NCBI GenBank assembly: GCA_958436175.1
Contig: CAUBJF010000003.1
Span: forward strand, 248,001 to 312,000
DNA length: 64,000 nt
Reading direction: 5' to 3'
Origin: an uncultured Muribaculaceae bacterium
Lineage (GTDB): Bacteria > Bacteroidota > Bacteroidia > Bacteroidales > Muribaculaceae
The notes beneath the pieces are model-generated. The model searched no databases and was not told the DNA's origin. It was given only the letters and a program-made list of their open reading frames with translations. Positions 43,582 through 52,022 of the stretch are shown in pieces. Made by a program: the position numbers and the translations under genes. The stretch's first letter is position 1, and each line of letters starts with the position of its first letter.

Positions 43582-44826
43582 ATGAAAAAGTTCTTTGGGA
43601 CAGTAATATACCTCTGCTCTTTCTCTTTGAGCATAATGGCACAACAGGCAAATAATAATAGTGAATCGCCTTATCCCCTCGGTGATTTCGACCATCAGGT
43701 AACTCAGCCTGCTCCGGGTGGAGATACTGCTGACGGAGGGCCGCAGGCAGCGTCCCACATCACATCGGTTGCAGGAGTCCCGCTTGTAAGACTCAACAAT
43801 GGTGTCATGATGCCTCGCTTTGGATTGGGAACCCAAGTGCAGAGTATGGAAGGCGCCAATCAACGGCAGCAGCTTAACGAGACGGTTCGTGGCATGGTAA
43901 TTTCCGCACTGCAATCGGGCTATCGTCATCTGGACGATGCCATGTTCTACTATAATGAACGAGGTGCCGGATGGGGCATGAAGGAGAGCGGCATACCGCG
44001 AGAGGAAATATGGCTGACAAGCAAAATATCGGGTAATCTTGCGGATGCGCAGAATGCGTTTGAGGGAATGCTTGAGCGATTACAGGTAGATTATATCGAC
44101 CTTGTATATATCCATCATCCGGCAGGTACGCTTTCAGATATCCTTGCCTGTTGGCGAGTGATGGAAAAAGAATACAAGGCCGGAAGAATACGTGCTCTCG
44201 GCATCAGTAATTTCGACAACCGCATGGAAGCGTTCAATCATATCATGGAGAATGCGGAAATCAAGCCGCAAATCGCACAGATAGAATGCCATCCGCTTGC
44301 TCAAAGAAAAGATGCCAGACAACTTTATGCAGACAACTATGATATTCAGGTGGAATGTTGGTATCCTCTCAATCACAACAGAGGCGATGTAAGCGATGCG
44401 ACACTCCGGGAGATTGCTACGGCACACGGCAAATCAGTCTATCAGATTATTCTCCGCTGGCATATGCAGGAAGGCCTTTGTCCGGTGCCAGGCTCTACCA
44501 ATCCAGCCCATATCCTCGAAAACATCAGCATCTTCGACTTTGAACTCACTCCTGAAGAAATGACGGCTATCCGTGCCATTGACCGTGGCGATGCAGGAAG
44601 ATCATTCAATCTATCCTATGGTAACTGGGGGTTTGGAAATTTTCAGGATTACACCTATAATCATACCTTTGACCCATCGGCAGCCATTGAATCTGTAATG
44701 AGTGACACCGATGACGAAACTTTTCAAATTTATACTTTGGACGGAATAAAAGTGCCTGCTCCACAAAAGGGTGTGAATATTATCCGTTCAAATAAAGGAC
44801 TCGTGAAAAAAGTATTGGTAAAATAG
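43582..44826 (+). CDS. Exported aldo/keto reductase with Por-type tail
   Basis: 414 residues, about 100 longer than a usual AKR. A Sec signal (LCSFSLSIMAQQ) and a ~45-residue low-complexity linker precede the barrel (VRLNNGVMMPRFGLGTQ). Tetrad: Asp and Tyr in YRHLDDAMFYYNERGAG, Lys in WLTSKISGNLAD, His in LVYIHHPAG. The cofactor loop VPGSTNPAHILENIS resembles the exported AKR at 34551. The last ~30 residues (FQIYTLDGIKV, VNIIRSNKGLVKKVLVK) are a Por-type tail. It precedes the AraC gene by 139 bp. Confidence 0.88.
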   Translation: MKKFFGTVIYLCSFSLSIMAQQANNNSESPYPLGDFDHQVTQPAPGGDTADGGPQAASHITSVAGVPLVRLNNGVMMPRFGLGTQVQSMEGANQRQQLNETVRGMVISALQSGYRHLDDAMFYYNERGAGWGMKESGIPREEIWLTSKISGNLADAQNAFEGMLERLQVDYIDLVYIHHPAGTLSDILACWRVMEKEYKAGRIRALGISNFDNRMEAFNHIMENAEIKPQIAQIECHPLAQRKDARQLYADNYDIQVECWYPLNHNRGDVSDATLREIATAHGKSVYQIILRWHMQEGLCPVPGSTNPAHILENISIFDFELTPEEMTAIRAIDRGDAGRSFNLSYGNWGFGNFQDYTYNHTFDPSAAIESVMSDTDDETFQIYTLDGIKVPAPQKGVNIIRSNKGLVKKVLVK

Positions 44827-44915
44827 TATACTCCATGACCAAGTAAACCTTTCATAGAAAAGCGTGAATATGGTGTGTCATAAGATTTTACTTATAAATC
44901 ATACTAACTTTATCG

Positions 44916-44946
44916 TTGTGGGTTAAATAAATTTTCACTAAATTTG
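44916..44946 (+). promoter_or_regulatory. Promoter of the AraC-type regulator
   Basis: TTG (44916-44918), 20 bp, then TAAATTTG (44939-44946). It is a complete consensus promoter, unlike the structural cargo promoters that lack a -33 box. Confidence 0.85.
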
Positions 44947-44965
44947 CATCACAAAAAGCATACCT

Positions 44966-45775
44966 ATGTCTGACAACCGCGATGACATATTCATTACAGA
45001 TAAAATCGGCGCCATCCCATTTGATGCCGGTGATGAGTATCTTGCCCATTTGTTGTGCGTCAACGGTGCGTGCAGTTATCATTTCAATGGGAATGTCCAC
45101 GAACTTCAGAGAGGAGACTTGTCAATCATACGCAAGCGCGAAAATATAGAGGATGTCAGGCAATCGGACGATTTCCAATGTCGTATAATATATGCACGGT
45201 CTTCGTTCATCGAACTTTGCACACCGCAGACCAACTACGGGATCAAAGGTTCCATCGCGCTATTCATAGACCCCGTTATACATCTCACCCCGGAGCAGTT
45301 TGAACTCTGTATGCGCGACTACGACATTCTCCAGTCGAGAATCAACAACTCGCATCATCTTTTCTGGCGCGAGTCTGTCATCAATGCTATGCAGGCAGCA
45401 ATACTCGATTTCTTTGATTTCCACGCCCGTATCCACGGAGACAGCGACATCACGACACAGCAGACCTCTATCATGACGCGCTTCATCGAATTGCTCGACA
45501 GCGGGATTTACCGAGAACACCGCGAGGTAAGCTATTATGCCGATAAACTGTGCGTCACACCCAAATACCTTTCCGAAATATCAAAGAAAGTCAGCGGTTA
45601 TGCCGCAAACTATTGGATTAACCGATACACTGCCCTTGACATTTCACGCCTTCTGCGCGACAAGTCACTGACTTTTGTTCAGATTTCGGATATATTCCAT
45701 TTTTCATCTCCGGCATATTTCAGCCGTTATGTGCAGCGCACACTCGGTCTGAACCCCACGCAATATCGTGAATAA
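44966..45775 (+). CDS. AraC-family transcriptional regulator
   Basis: 269 residues. The N-terminal ~150 residues form a cupin-like sensor (LLCVNGACSYHFNGNVHEL). The C-terminal AraC DNA-binding domain (~175-269) has both helix-turn-helix motifs: VSYYADKLCVTPKYLSEIS and FVQISDIFHFSSPAYFSRYV, ending TLGLNPTQYRE. It lies in the middle of the cargo with its own consensus promoter, so it is the obvious candidate activator of the surrounding reductase and hydrolase units. Confidence 0.93.
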   Translation: MSDNRDDIFITDKIGAIPFDAGDEYLAHLLCVNGACSYHFNGNVHELQRGDLSIIRKRENIEDVRQSDDFQCRIIYARSSFIELCTPQTNYGIKGSIALFIDPVIHLTPEQFELCMRDYDILQSRINNSHHLFWRESVINAMQAAILDFFDFHARIHGDSDITTQQTSIMTRFIELLDSGIYREHREVSYYADKLCVTPKYLSEISKKVSGYAANYWINRYTALDISRLLRDKSLTFVQISDIFHFSSPAYFSRYVQRTLGLNPTQYRE

Positions 45776-45780
45776 GAAAC

Positions 45781-45820
45781 ATGGCTTTGAGTGAATCGAC
45801 CCCCAAAGCCATATTTTTAT
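45781..45820. terminator. Bidirectional terminator between AraC and hydrolase genes
   Basis: ATGGCTTTG pairs with CAAAGCCAT, flanked by a T-run on the plus strand, between two convergent genes. Confidence 0.85.
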
Positions 45821-45830
45821 GTATCCAATA

Positions 45831-46895
45831 TTAGTCAGCAAGACCGTTCTGCTTAAGCCATTCTGCAACATTGGCTGCAATGACATCATTGTTAAGTTCC
45901 TGCATCAGGAAATGCGAATTGCCTTTGATGCCAATTTCAGGAAGCTCTACGAGAGTCGCTTTGCCTCCATGTTTGATAATGGTACTGACAAATTCGCGGG
46001 CCATCTTCAGACGCACTTCCCAGTTGCTGCCTCCGAGAGTTGTGGCATTTGATTCCGGGATATAATCGCCGAAGTATATCACAATCGGTATTCGGGTAAG
46101 TTCCATGAATTTCTCAGATGGAACCGATACTCCGGCAAGGCCTCCCGTGAGACCGGGCAATGCTTCGGGAACCTCGTTTTCAGGAAAGACAAAGCCTCCG
46201 GGTTCGAGGGCAACGACGCCTTTAACTTCGGGATTATTCATCGCTGCCATCCATCCGGGAAAACCTCCGGCCGAGTGAGTTACGAGTATATGGTTCCCAA
46301 TTTTATGTGCCATCGCATCGAGTGCTGTCACATCAAGTTTGTGGTCACTCAGGTCGGGAACCATCTGGCGAAAGAAATTCGACACACTCAGTGAATCTTT
46401 CGGGAACTGGATGCCTTCGTTCCACTTCGGCCACAGTCCCATACGCCATATATCGAACCAAAATTCCTCATCCGCCACAGGCTTGACAGTGATCTCGTTG
46501 CTCGTGCGTGATGCGTGTCCTCGTCCGGGAAGGTCGAGTACGTAGGTCGAATATCCTTCGCGGAGAAGAAGAGTCGCGAAACCGTCTCGACCATCCGGTG
46601 TCGTTTCCCAGCACACGCCATCACCCCCGAACCCGTGGACAAATACCAACGGGAGTTTCTTTGCATCCACCGGAATCTGGTATCTGGCGAAAGCGTGGTC
46701 GCAACGATAGGTCTGGCCATCCTGCACAGGATTGCTCCATCCGACAAATGTATCAGGATCGAATGTCCCGGGACGCTCAATAGTTGTCCCGCCGACAGGG
46801 AACTGTCCCTGCCGTTCAATCATTATCGGCTTATTGGCAAAACTTGTCATGCTCATGGCTGAAAAGATTAGTATTGATAATGTTTTCATTGACAT
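45831..46895 (-). CDS. Exported alpha/beta hydrolase
   Basis: 354 residues with a Sec signal (LIFSAMSMTSFANK). Hydrolase motifs: LVFVHGFGGDGVCWETTPDG oxyanion region, VLDLPGRGHAS, the nucleophile elbow LVTHSAGGFPGWMA, and a C-terminal His (GNSHFLMQE). Related proteins are called esterases or bromoperoxidase-like hydrolases. The start ATG overlaps the stop of the upstream cupin-CMD gene (TAATG), so translation is coupled. Confidence 0.87.
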   Translation of the reverse strand: MSMKTLSILIFSAMSMTSFANKPIMIERQGQFPVGGTTIERPGTFDPDTFVGWSNPVQDGQTYRCDHAFARYQIPVDAKKLPLVFVHGFGGDGVCWETTPDGRDGFATLLLREGYSTYVLDLPGRGHASRTSNEITVKPVADEEFWFDIWRMGLWPKWNEGIQFPKDSLSVSNFFRQMVPDLSDHKLDVTALDAMAHKIGNHILVTHSAGGFPGWMAAMNNPEVKGVVALEPGGFVFPENEVPEALPGLTGGLAGVSVPSEKFMELTRIPIVIYFGDYIPESNATTLGGSNWEVRLKMAREFVSTIIKHGGKATLVELPEIGIKGNSHFLMQELNNDVIAANVAEWLKQNGLAD

Positions 46896-48037
46896 TATTT
46901 ATCTATGTGATTTTCAAAACTCTTCACGACCTCGCGCAGCGAGGTGGAATATTCCGGGCCGAGATTTATCTCGACGATATTCAGAAGTGCGTCTAATTGT
47001 GCCGGAGTAAGACCTTGATGGATGCAGATACCCATGTGTGCGGCAGCCATAGGTTCGACACCACCTACACCGGTAATTATTGAGACAGTAGCCAGTTCTC
47101 GGTCTTGCCACGAAAGGACATCGCGGTCGAATATATCGGCAAACAGGTGTTCTTTGAGAGATTTGTCGATTACAGGCGCAAATGCGGCATAGCCGGTAGG
47201 AGTGGCAGGAGCCGGCACTCCCGAAAGATTTTCGAGATTTTTCTTGCCGAGAGCATATTTTTCTTTGTCATCCATGTCAGGCACAGGAGTTGCATCGCGC
47301 CCGATTTCATCAGTGATGCCGGCAGCCTTGCGTTTGTCGAGCAGTGACATAAATCTCTGTAACGCACGCAGAGAACGGGGGAATCCTGCGTAAGCGTATG
47401 CCTGCACAAGTATTTCCTTGATTTCATTCACCGTCATGCCCGCATCAAGACCTTCGGCAAGAGCGTTTTCAAGATGATAGAGGTCGCCGCGGCCAGTGTA
47501 GGAGCCTATTGCAACAATTGCCTGCTGTCGGGGTGACAGGACGCTATTGGCTTCAGCGTATTTTCGGGCTGCATCAGTTGTGGCAGGGATGTATTCTTCA
47601 TCAATTACAGGCGAAAGCCATGTGACCTGATTGTCGGCAGGATTACATTCTATGGCTATATGCGCAAACCAGCTGTCCGGGGCCGCGCCGTGCCAATGTA
47701 CGACATTCGGTGCTATCTCGACTATATCACCGGGGAAAAGACGTCGTGCCGGTTTCCCTTTTTCCTGATAATAGCCAATCCCGGCAGTGACAATAAGAAT
47801 TTGTCCACCTGAATGTCTGTGCCAACTGTTGCGGCATCCGGGTTCAAAAGTGACATTGAACATCGGGACATTCAGTTCTTTAACCTCCGACAGCGGATAG
47901 AGATAGGCTGTCCCGATAAAATTTGAATTGTTCTCCATAGCATTGCCTGCCGGATAAGGTTGCACAAAATCTTGTGCGACACTTGAAAATGAAGTTATGA
48001 TTGCCATGATGGTAAGCGTTACGAATTTCAGTTTCAT
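46895..48037 (-). CDS. Exported cupin plus double carboxymuconolactone decarboxylase-like protein
   Basis: 380 residues from the ATG at 48037. A Sec signal (MAIITSFSSVAQ) is followed by a cupin (~50-140; the metal-binding pattern HRHSGGQ...E...H appears in WHRHSGGQILIVTAG and VVHWHGAAPDSW) and two CMD domains (~165-250 and 290-375). Neither has the AhpD CxxC. CMD proteins open or decarboxylate gamma-lactones in aromatic degradation or act as peroxidase-like proteins. Its partner is the hydrolase it is coupled to. Confidence 0.87.
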   Translation of the reverse strand: MKLKFVTLTIMAIITSFSSVAQDFVQPYPAGNAMENNSNFIGTAYLYPLSEVKELNVPMFNVTFEPGCRNSWHRHSGGQILIVTAGIGYYQEKGKPARRLFPGDIVEIAPNVVHWHGAAPDSWFAHIAIECNPADNQVTWLSPVIDEEYIPATTDAARKYAEANSVLSPRQQAIVAIGSYTGRGDLYHLENALAEGLDAGMTVNEIKEILVQAYAYAGFPRSLRALQRFMSLLDKRKAAGITDEIGRDATPVPDMDDKEKYALGKKNLENLSGVPAPATPTGYAAFAPVIDKSLKEHLFADIFDRDVLSWQDRELATVSIITGVGGVEPMAAAHMGICIHQGLTPAQLDALLNIVEINLGPEYSTSLREVVKSFENHIDK

Positions 48038-48348
48038 AATCTTTAGATTTTGCTGTTGTTTACTTCCCAGCAAAATTACATATCATATAACAATCTTTTA
48101 TTTTGAAAAATCCGGGTATTTTTGCTCATATTTCGGAATGTTGAAAATTGCACTGTGTACATTATATTGTTGTTCAGTGCATTATTGTTAATTCGCAGAT
48201 TTATTTTATCAGTTTTTGGCTGGTATTACCGAAAAAAGTGTAACCCGTCCGCATCAATGGAAAATAATGATAAACTCGCCGTAAAAACTGTAAGAATATT
48301 TCTCTGGGTATAAAGTAATTTTGCACACTAAAACAAATAACCAGACGA
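48038..48348. promoter_or_regulatory. Divergent promoter region between cargo units
   Basis: Contains -7 boxes TAATTTTG on the minus strand (48078-48071) for the cupin-CMD unit and on the plus strand (48316-48323) for the hydrolase at 48349. An ACCGAAA-type motif is at 48228-48247. No gene is seen in these 311 bp. Confidence 0.65.
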
Positions 48349-49431
48349 ATGAAATATCCTCATATCATCCTATTGGCATTTTCAATAATGGTAATTGCGT
48401 TAGCATTGTTGCTGTCATCTTGTTCGACAGGCGTTGATATATTGGAGAATCCCGATATGCCTTCGGATAAAACGCCGGACAACAATCATGAAATGAATGA
48501 ATCAACCGAAATGTATTACACTTCTGAATCCACCGTATCAGATGTTCTGAGTGACCTTTGCTTTGAAGGTTTCGGCAGACTTCTATTCCCCGTGGACAGA
48601 CCAGTATCACCATCAATGACACTGGCACAGGTCAGTACATCGAATATTTATATGTGGTATCCGTATATCCGGGTAGAAAAAACTGTGGAGATACTGAATT
48701 TTCTGCACTCGCAGGCATTAAAGGGAGAGCAGATTTTCCATAACATCTATAGTCCGGAAGAAATTGCGACAGACCCTACGAAGGCTGATACTGGGATATT
48801 CGTATTTAAGGGAACCGAAGGAAAACCGTTTGCCATAACCAATGCCGGTGGAGGTTTTGCATACGTGGGAGCCATGCACGACAGCTTTCCCCATTCTCTT
48901 GAATTGAGCAAAGCCGGCTATACCGCTTTTGCACTGATATATCGACCCGATGACCCTTATACGGATTTGGCGCGTGCGATAACATTTATCTATGATAATG
49001 CCGAACAGTTAGGCGTCGCCAAAGACAACTATTCCTTATGGGGCGGTTCGGCCGGCGCACGTATGGCTGCCGTGCTTGGAAACAGGGATTATCTAACGGA
49101 ACTTACCGACCGTTCTGACCTACCTCAGGCAGCAGCCGTAATAATGCAGTACACCGGATATTCATATGCTTCTCCTAAAGATGCGCCGACCTATAATTGC
49201 GTAGGCTCAAATGACGGCATCGCCTCGTGGCGCACAATGCAGCGGAGGCTTCAACAGCTCTCAGGATATGGAATTCAGACCGAGTTTCATGTCTATGACG
49301 GATTGAGTCACGGCTTCGGTATCGGCTTCGGTACTGTAGCTGAAGGATGGATTAAAGATGCCATGAAGTTTTGGGAATCAAATATGCACAAAGAGGACAG
49401 TACCGGTATTCCGCCTGTGTATGCCGATTAA
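48349..49431 (+). CDS. Alpha/beta hydrolase lipoprotein
   Basis: 360 residues. A lipoprotein signal (ALLLSSC) is followed by a ~70-residue acidic and poorly structured stretch, then an esterase-like hydrolase of the BD-FAE/HSL type: ITNAGGGFAYVGAMHDSFPH oxyanion region, the nucleophile elbow LWGGSAGARMAA, and YDGLSHGFGIGFGT with the catalytic His. Lipidation implies an envelope location. Monocistronic, closed by a terminator, transcribed divergently from the cupin-CMD unit. Substrate unknown. Confidence 0.87.
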   Translation: MKYPHIILLAFSIMVIALALLLSSCSTGVDILENPDMPSDKTPDNNHEMNESTEMYYTSESTVSDVLSDLCFEGFGRLLFPVDRPVSPSMTLAQVSTSNIYMWYPYIRVEKTVEILNFLHSQALKGEQIFHNIYSPEEIATDPTKADTGIFVFKGTEGKPFAITNAGGGFAYVGAMHDSFPHSLELSKAGYTAFALIYRPDDPYTDLARAITFIYDNAEQLGVAKDNYSLWGGSAGARMAAVLGNRDYLTELTDRSDLPQAAAVIMQYTGYSYASPKDAPTYNCVGSNDGIASWRTMQRRLQQLSGYGIQTEFHVYDGLSHGFGIGFGTVAEGWIKDAMKFWESNMHKEDSTGIPPVYAD

Positions 49432-49459
49432 GAATTTTCCGTAGGTTGGATTATCAAAG

Positions 49460-49495
49460 AAAGGCGAAGGACACGAATAATCCATCGCCTTTTTC
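49460..49495 (+). terminator. Terminator closing the cargo region
   Basis: AAAGGCGA pairs with TCGCCTTT, followed by a T-run. Confidence 0.85.
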
Positions 49496-49570
49496 TATAT
49501 AGATACATAATATTATAATGAAGTCTGATATGACTGAAACCTAAATAACAATATTTTTATAATCAAGGCA

Positions 49571-50827
49571 ATGAACAAAATTCTTATTGTCGATGCCTCC
49601 GAAACCGACCGTAGGCTTATGTCGGGCTTGCTTGTCAAGCACGGTTATGAGCCGATAGCCGTCGATAACATGGAGGCAGCAAAAGAAGCGGTGGCTCAAC
49701 TGCCGCCCGGCGCTGTAGTGGTGACGGCGATGAAATTCGCCCACGGCACAGCGCAAGAGTTAATCAACTGGCAAAAATGCGAGGGATACAAGTTCCCCGT
49801 TATTGCCATAGTAGATAACATTAATGCCGTAGATCTTCTCTCGGTGATGCGCGACGGCGGAGCCGTTGACATCATCCAGCGTCCGGCTATCGACAAGCAG
49901 CTCATCGAAACGGTGTGCAAATATGCCAAGCCGGAGAGCGTTGTGATTCAGCTCGACAATGCACTGATTCCCAGACGGAGCGCGAAGTTCAAGGAGATTG
50001 AACAATCAATTGGGCGCATAGCCCATACCAATGCCAACTGCATCATCTTCGGCGAAAGCGGCATGGGCAAGGAGCAGATTGCACGGCAAATCTATCTCCA
50101 AAGTTCACGGACGCAGAAGCCTATAACGGTAATCGAGGCCGGTGGCGCCGAGCTTGTTGGACTACACGACCCGAAATCCGACCGCAACGAGATGTATAAC
50201 CGCATCAAGAGCTACTTCCAGAACGCCGCAGGAGGTACAATCATCCTGAAGAATATCCAGCTTCTCAACTTCGAGAAACAGTCTGTATTCCTGCACATTC
50301 TCTCGGAGGAACATCCCGATGTCCGGGTGATATGCACTGCAGACCCGGAGTTGCTGAAGATGGTGTCTGAAAAGACTTTCCGTCCCAATCTCTTTTACAT
50401 TCTGCGGCAGGTGGATATTTCCGTACCGCCGCTGAGAGAGGTATCCGAGGATATAGAATCTTTGTCGGATTTCTTTCTGACCCTTTATGCTCATAAAACA
50501 CAACAGGATAAAAAACGGCTCGATGTCTCCGCGACAAAAGCCCTCAAACTTCATCAGTGGCCCGGCAATGTGAGGGAACTGAAAGATGTAATCCTGTTCG
50601 CCGCTTTCCACACATCAGATGATGTCATAACCGCGTCCGACCTGAATTTCAGCCAGTCGGAGCCGGAACCTGACACAAGCCTTCGGTTGCAGGAGCCGGA
50701 AAAGGAGAAAACCAAGATTATCGCCGCATTGCAACAATCAAACGGCAACAAGACACAGGCAGCGAGGCTTTTAGGCATCGACCGCAGCACTCTCCGCTAC
50801 AAGCTCAAACAGTTCGGATTAGACTGA
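49571..50827 (+). CDS. RteB-like regulator with degenerate receiver and ATPase
   Basis: 418 residues: a receiver-like domain (~1-115), an AAA+ domain of the NtrC class (~135-330) and a Fis-type HTH (NKTQAARLLGIDRSTLRYKL). It is the general plan of CTnDOT RteB. Walker A (FGESGMGKEQIA) and the VPPLRE segment are intact. The phospho-acceptor position reads VVVTAMKF with no Asp. The receiver Lys is Arg (IIQRP). Walker B is GGTIILKNI instead of GGTLFLDEI. The sigma-54 contact loop GAFTGA is absent. ATP-driven sigma-54 activation therefore looks lost; it may be a DNA-binding regulator only. No RteA kinase gene is adjacent. Confidence 0.85.
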   Translation: MNKILIVDASETDRRLMSGLLVKHGYEPIAVDNMEAAKEAVAQLPPGAVVVTAMKFAHGTAQELINWQKCEGYKFPVIAIVDNINAVDLLSVMRDGGAVDIIQRPAIDKQLIETVCKYAKPESVVIQLDNALIPRRSAKFKEIEQSIGRIAHTNANCIIFGESGMGKEQIARQIYLQSSRTQKPITVIEAGGAELVGLHDPKSDRNEMYNRIKSYFQNAAGGTIILKNIQLLNFEKQSVFLHILSEEHPDVRVICTADPELLKMVSEKTFRPNLFYILRQVDISVPPLREVSEDIESLSDFFLTLYAHKTQQDKKRLDVSATKALKLHQWPGNVRELKDVILFAAFHTSDDVITASDLNFSQSEPEPDTSLRLQEPEKEKTKIIAALQQSNGNKTQAARLLGIDRSTLRYKLKQFGLD

Positions 50828-50865
50828 TTGTTAGCACTAATAACAGTTAATCGGAAAATAATTTG

Positions 50866-50873
50866 TAACTTTG
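50866..50873 (+). promoter_or_regulatory. -7 box of the rteC leader/sRNA
   Basis: TAACTTTG, 39 bp after the RteB-like gene. No good -33 box, suggesting activation. Confidence 0.65.
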
Positions 50874-50879
50874 TAGCGA

Positions 50880-51092
50880 AATTAGAGTTCATAGCGACCG
50901 GAGAGCCGGTTGTTTCATAGATACATCATAACATAACACCGCATTTTGTTCAGTGTAAAGTCTGGTAAATTTTATACGTGAGAGCATGATGCGTGATGCT
51001 TATGCTATGCGCTTGCATAGCGTACCGTTACGTTTCTCTCACAAGGTACACCAGACACCTACACAGAAGGACGTGTTCGGTGCGCTTTTTTT
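50880..51092 (+). ncRNA. Structured non-coding RNA or rteC leader
   Basis: A nested set of inverted repeats builds one long imperfect stem: GTGTA/TACAC (50953/51060), GTCTGGT/ACCAGAC (50960/51050), GTGAGAG/CTCTCAC (50978/51036), and an apical GCTATGC-gctt-GCATAGC (51004-51021). Then comes a GC-containing hairpin region and seven T (51086-51092). No ORF is present. It starts just after a -7 box and ends before rteC, so it is either a stand-alone small RNA or an attenuating leader. In CTnDOT a small RNA, RteR, represses transfer; homology is not claimed. Confidence 0.6.
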
Positions 51093-51309
51093 ATTAAGGG
51101 TGAGGAATAATACCTCAATTCGGGGAAGTTGCTCCGCTCAAAATATTTAACCTATCTAAAAATCCATATCACCAAAATCCTTGAACCTACTGAAACACAC
51201 ACGCTTTCCATTTTAACATTATATTCCGTAATCCATTTGTAACGCTGACGGGTTCTATCCATTGAGAAACAAAAAACATAATGTAGAACCCAAAAACACC
51301 AGCCCCGAT

Positions 51310-51897
51310 ATGGACATATTCGCCCTTACCGAGACCGAATTCTTCCGCCAGCTTTTGGCTGGCGAAAAGGAGAATCTTCACATCACCTACCGCGACTTCA
51401 TCGTGCAGGTATTCGAGATGTGCCGTACCAACAGGAACAAAGGCTATGCCGTCAGCGCATTGCTCGTGGTCGAGATTGAAATCTCCCATCTTCAGACCGA
51501 AGCAGACCGCAACGCCGTGAACACATCGCTCACATCCTTTATCAGCAAGGCACTCCACTTCGTCCGCGAGACAATCAGCAATCTAAAGAATATCGTCATC
51601 GAACCGGCAACCGACGATGAGCTTCTTCAGGACATAGGACTGAAATGGAGCCATAAGAAAGTCGCACTCGTGGAGATAGGCTATGCCTTCCACTTGGCAA
51701 AATGCTTCGGCGACAGGCTCACTGTGAAGGATGTAATCCTCAGACTCGCCAAAGCCTTTGATGTGGAGATAACCGAAAACTACATATACAAGAAATTCAA
51801 CGAGATAAAGGTGCGCACTCTCGACAGCCGCACTTACTTTCTCGACCTGCTGACAAAAATGCTTACCAACCACATGGAAGAACAGGACGCAAAATGA
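51310..51897 (+). CDS. rteC: RteC-family regulator of ICE excision
   Basis: 195 residues from the ATG at 51310. A TTG 48 bp upstream would add 16 polar residues. It is helical and soluble. Family features: FALTETEFFRQLLAGEKEN at the start, LKWSHKKVALVEIGYAFHLA, and the C-terminal winged-helix-like NYIYKKFNEIKVRTLDSRTY. In CTnDOT, RteC activates the xis operon by binding inverted half-sites upstream of the promoter. A matching palindrome is at 20795-20817 here. The two flanking regulatory signals are the structured leader and a downstream terminator. Confidence 0.85.
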   Translation: MDIFALTETEFFRQLLAGEKENLHITYRDFIVQVFEMCRTNRNKGYAVSALLVVEIEISHLQTEADRNAVNTSLTSFISKALHFVRETISNLKNIVIEPATDDELLQDIGLKWSHKKVALVEIGYAFHLAKCFGDRLTVKDVILRLAKAFDVEITENYIYKKFNEIKVRTLDSRTYFLDLLTKMLTNHMEEQDAK

Positions 51898-51971
51898 TGT
51901 CAGCCGATGTCCAACCACTAATCCACACGAAATATTTAATCTCTTTTTAATCATAGGCAAATATCAAACCA

Positions 51972-52004
51972 AAGCCCGGCCACTCGTGATGAATGGTCGG
52001 GCTT
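51972..52004. terminator. Bidirectional terminator between rteC and the coupling protein gene
   Basis: AAGCCCGGCCA pairs with TGGTCGGGCTT between two convergent genes. Confidence 0.85.
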
Positions 52005-52022
52005 ACTCTTTATTGTCATGCG

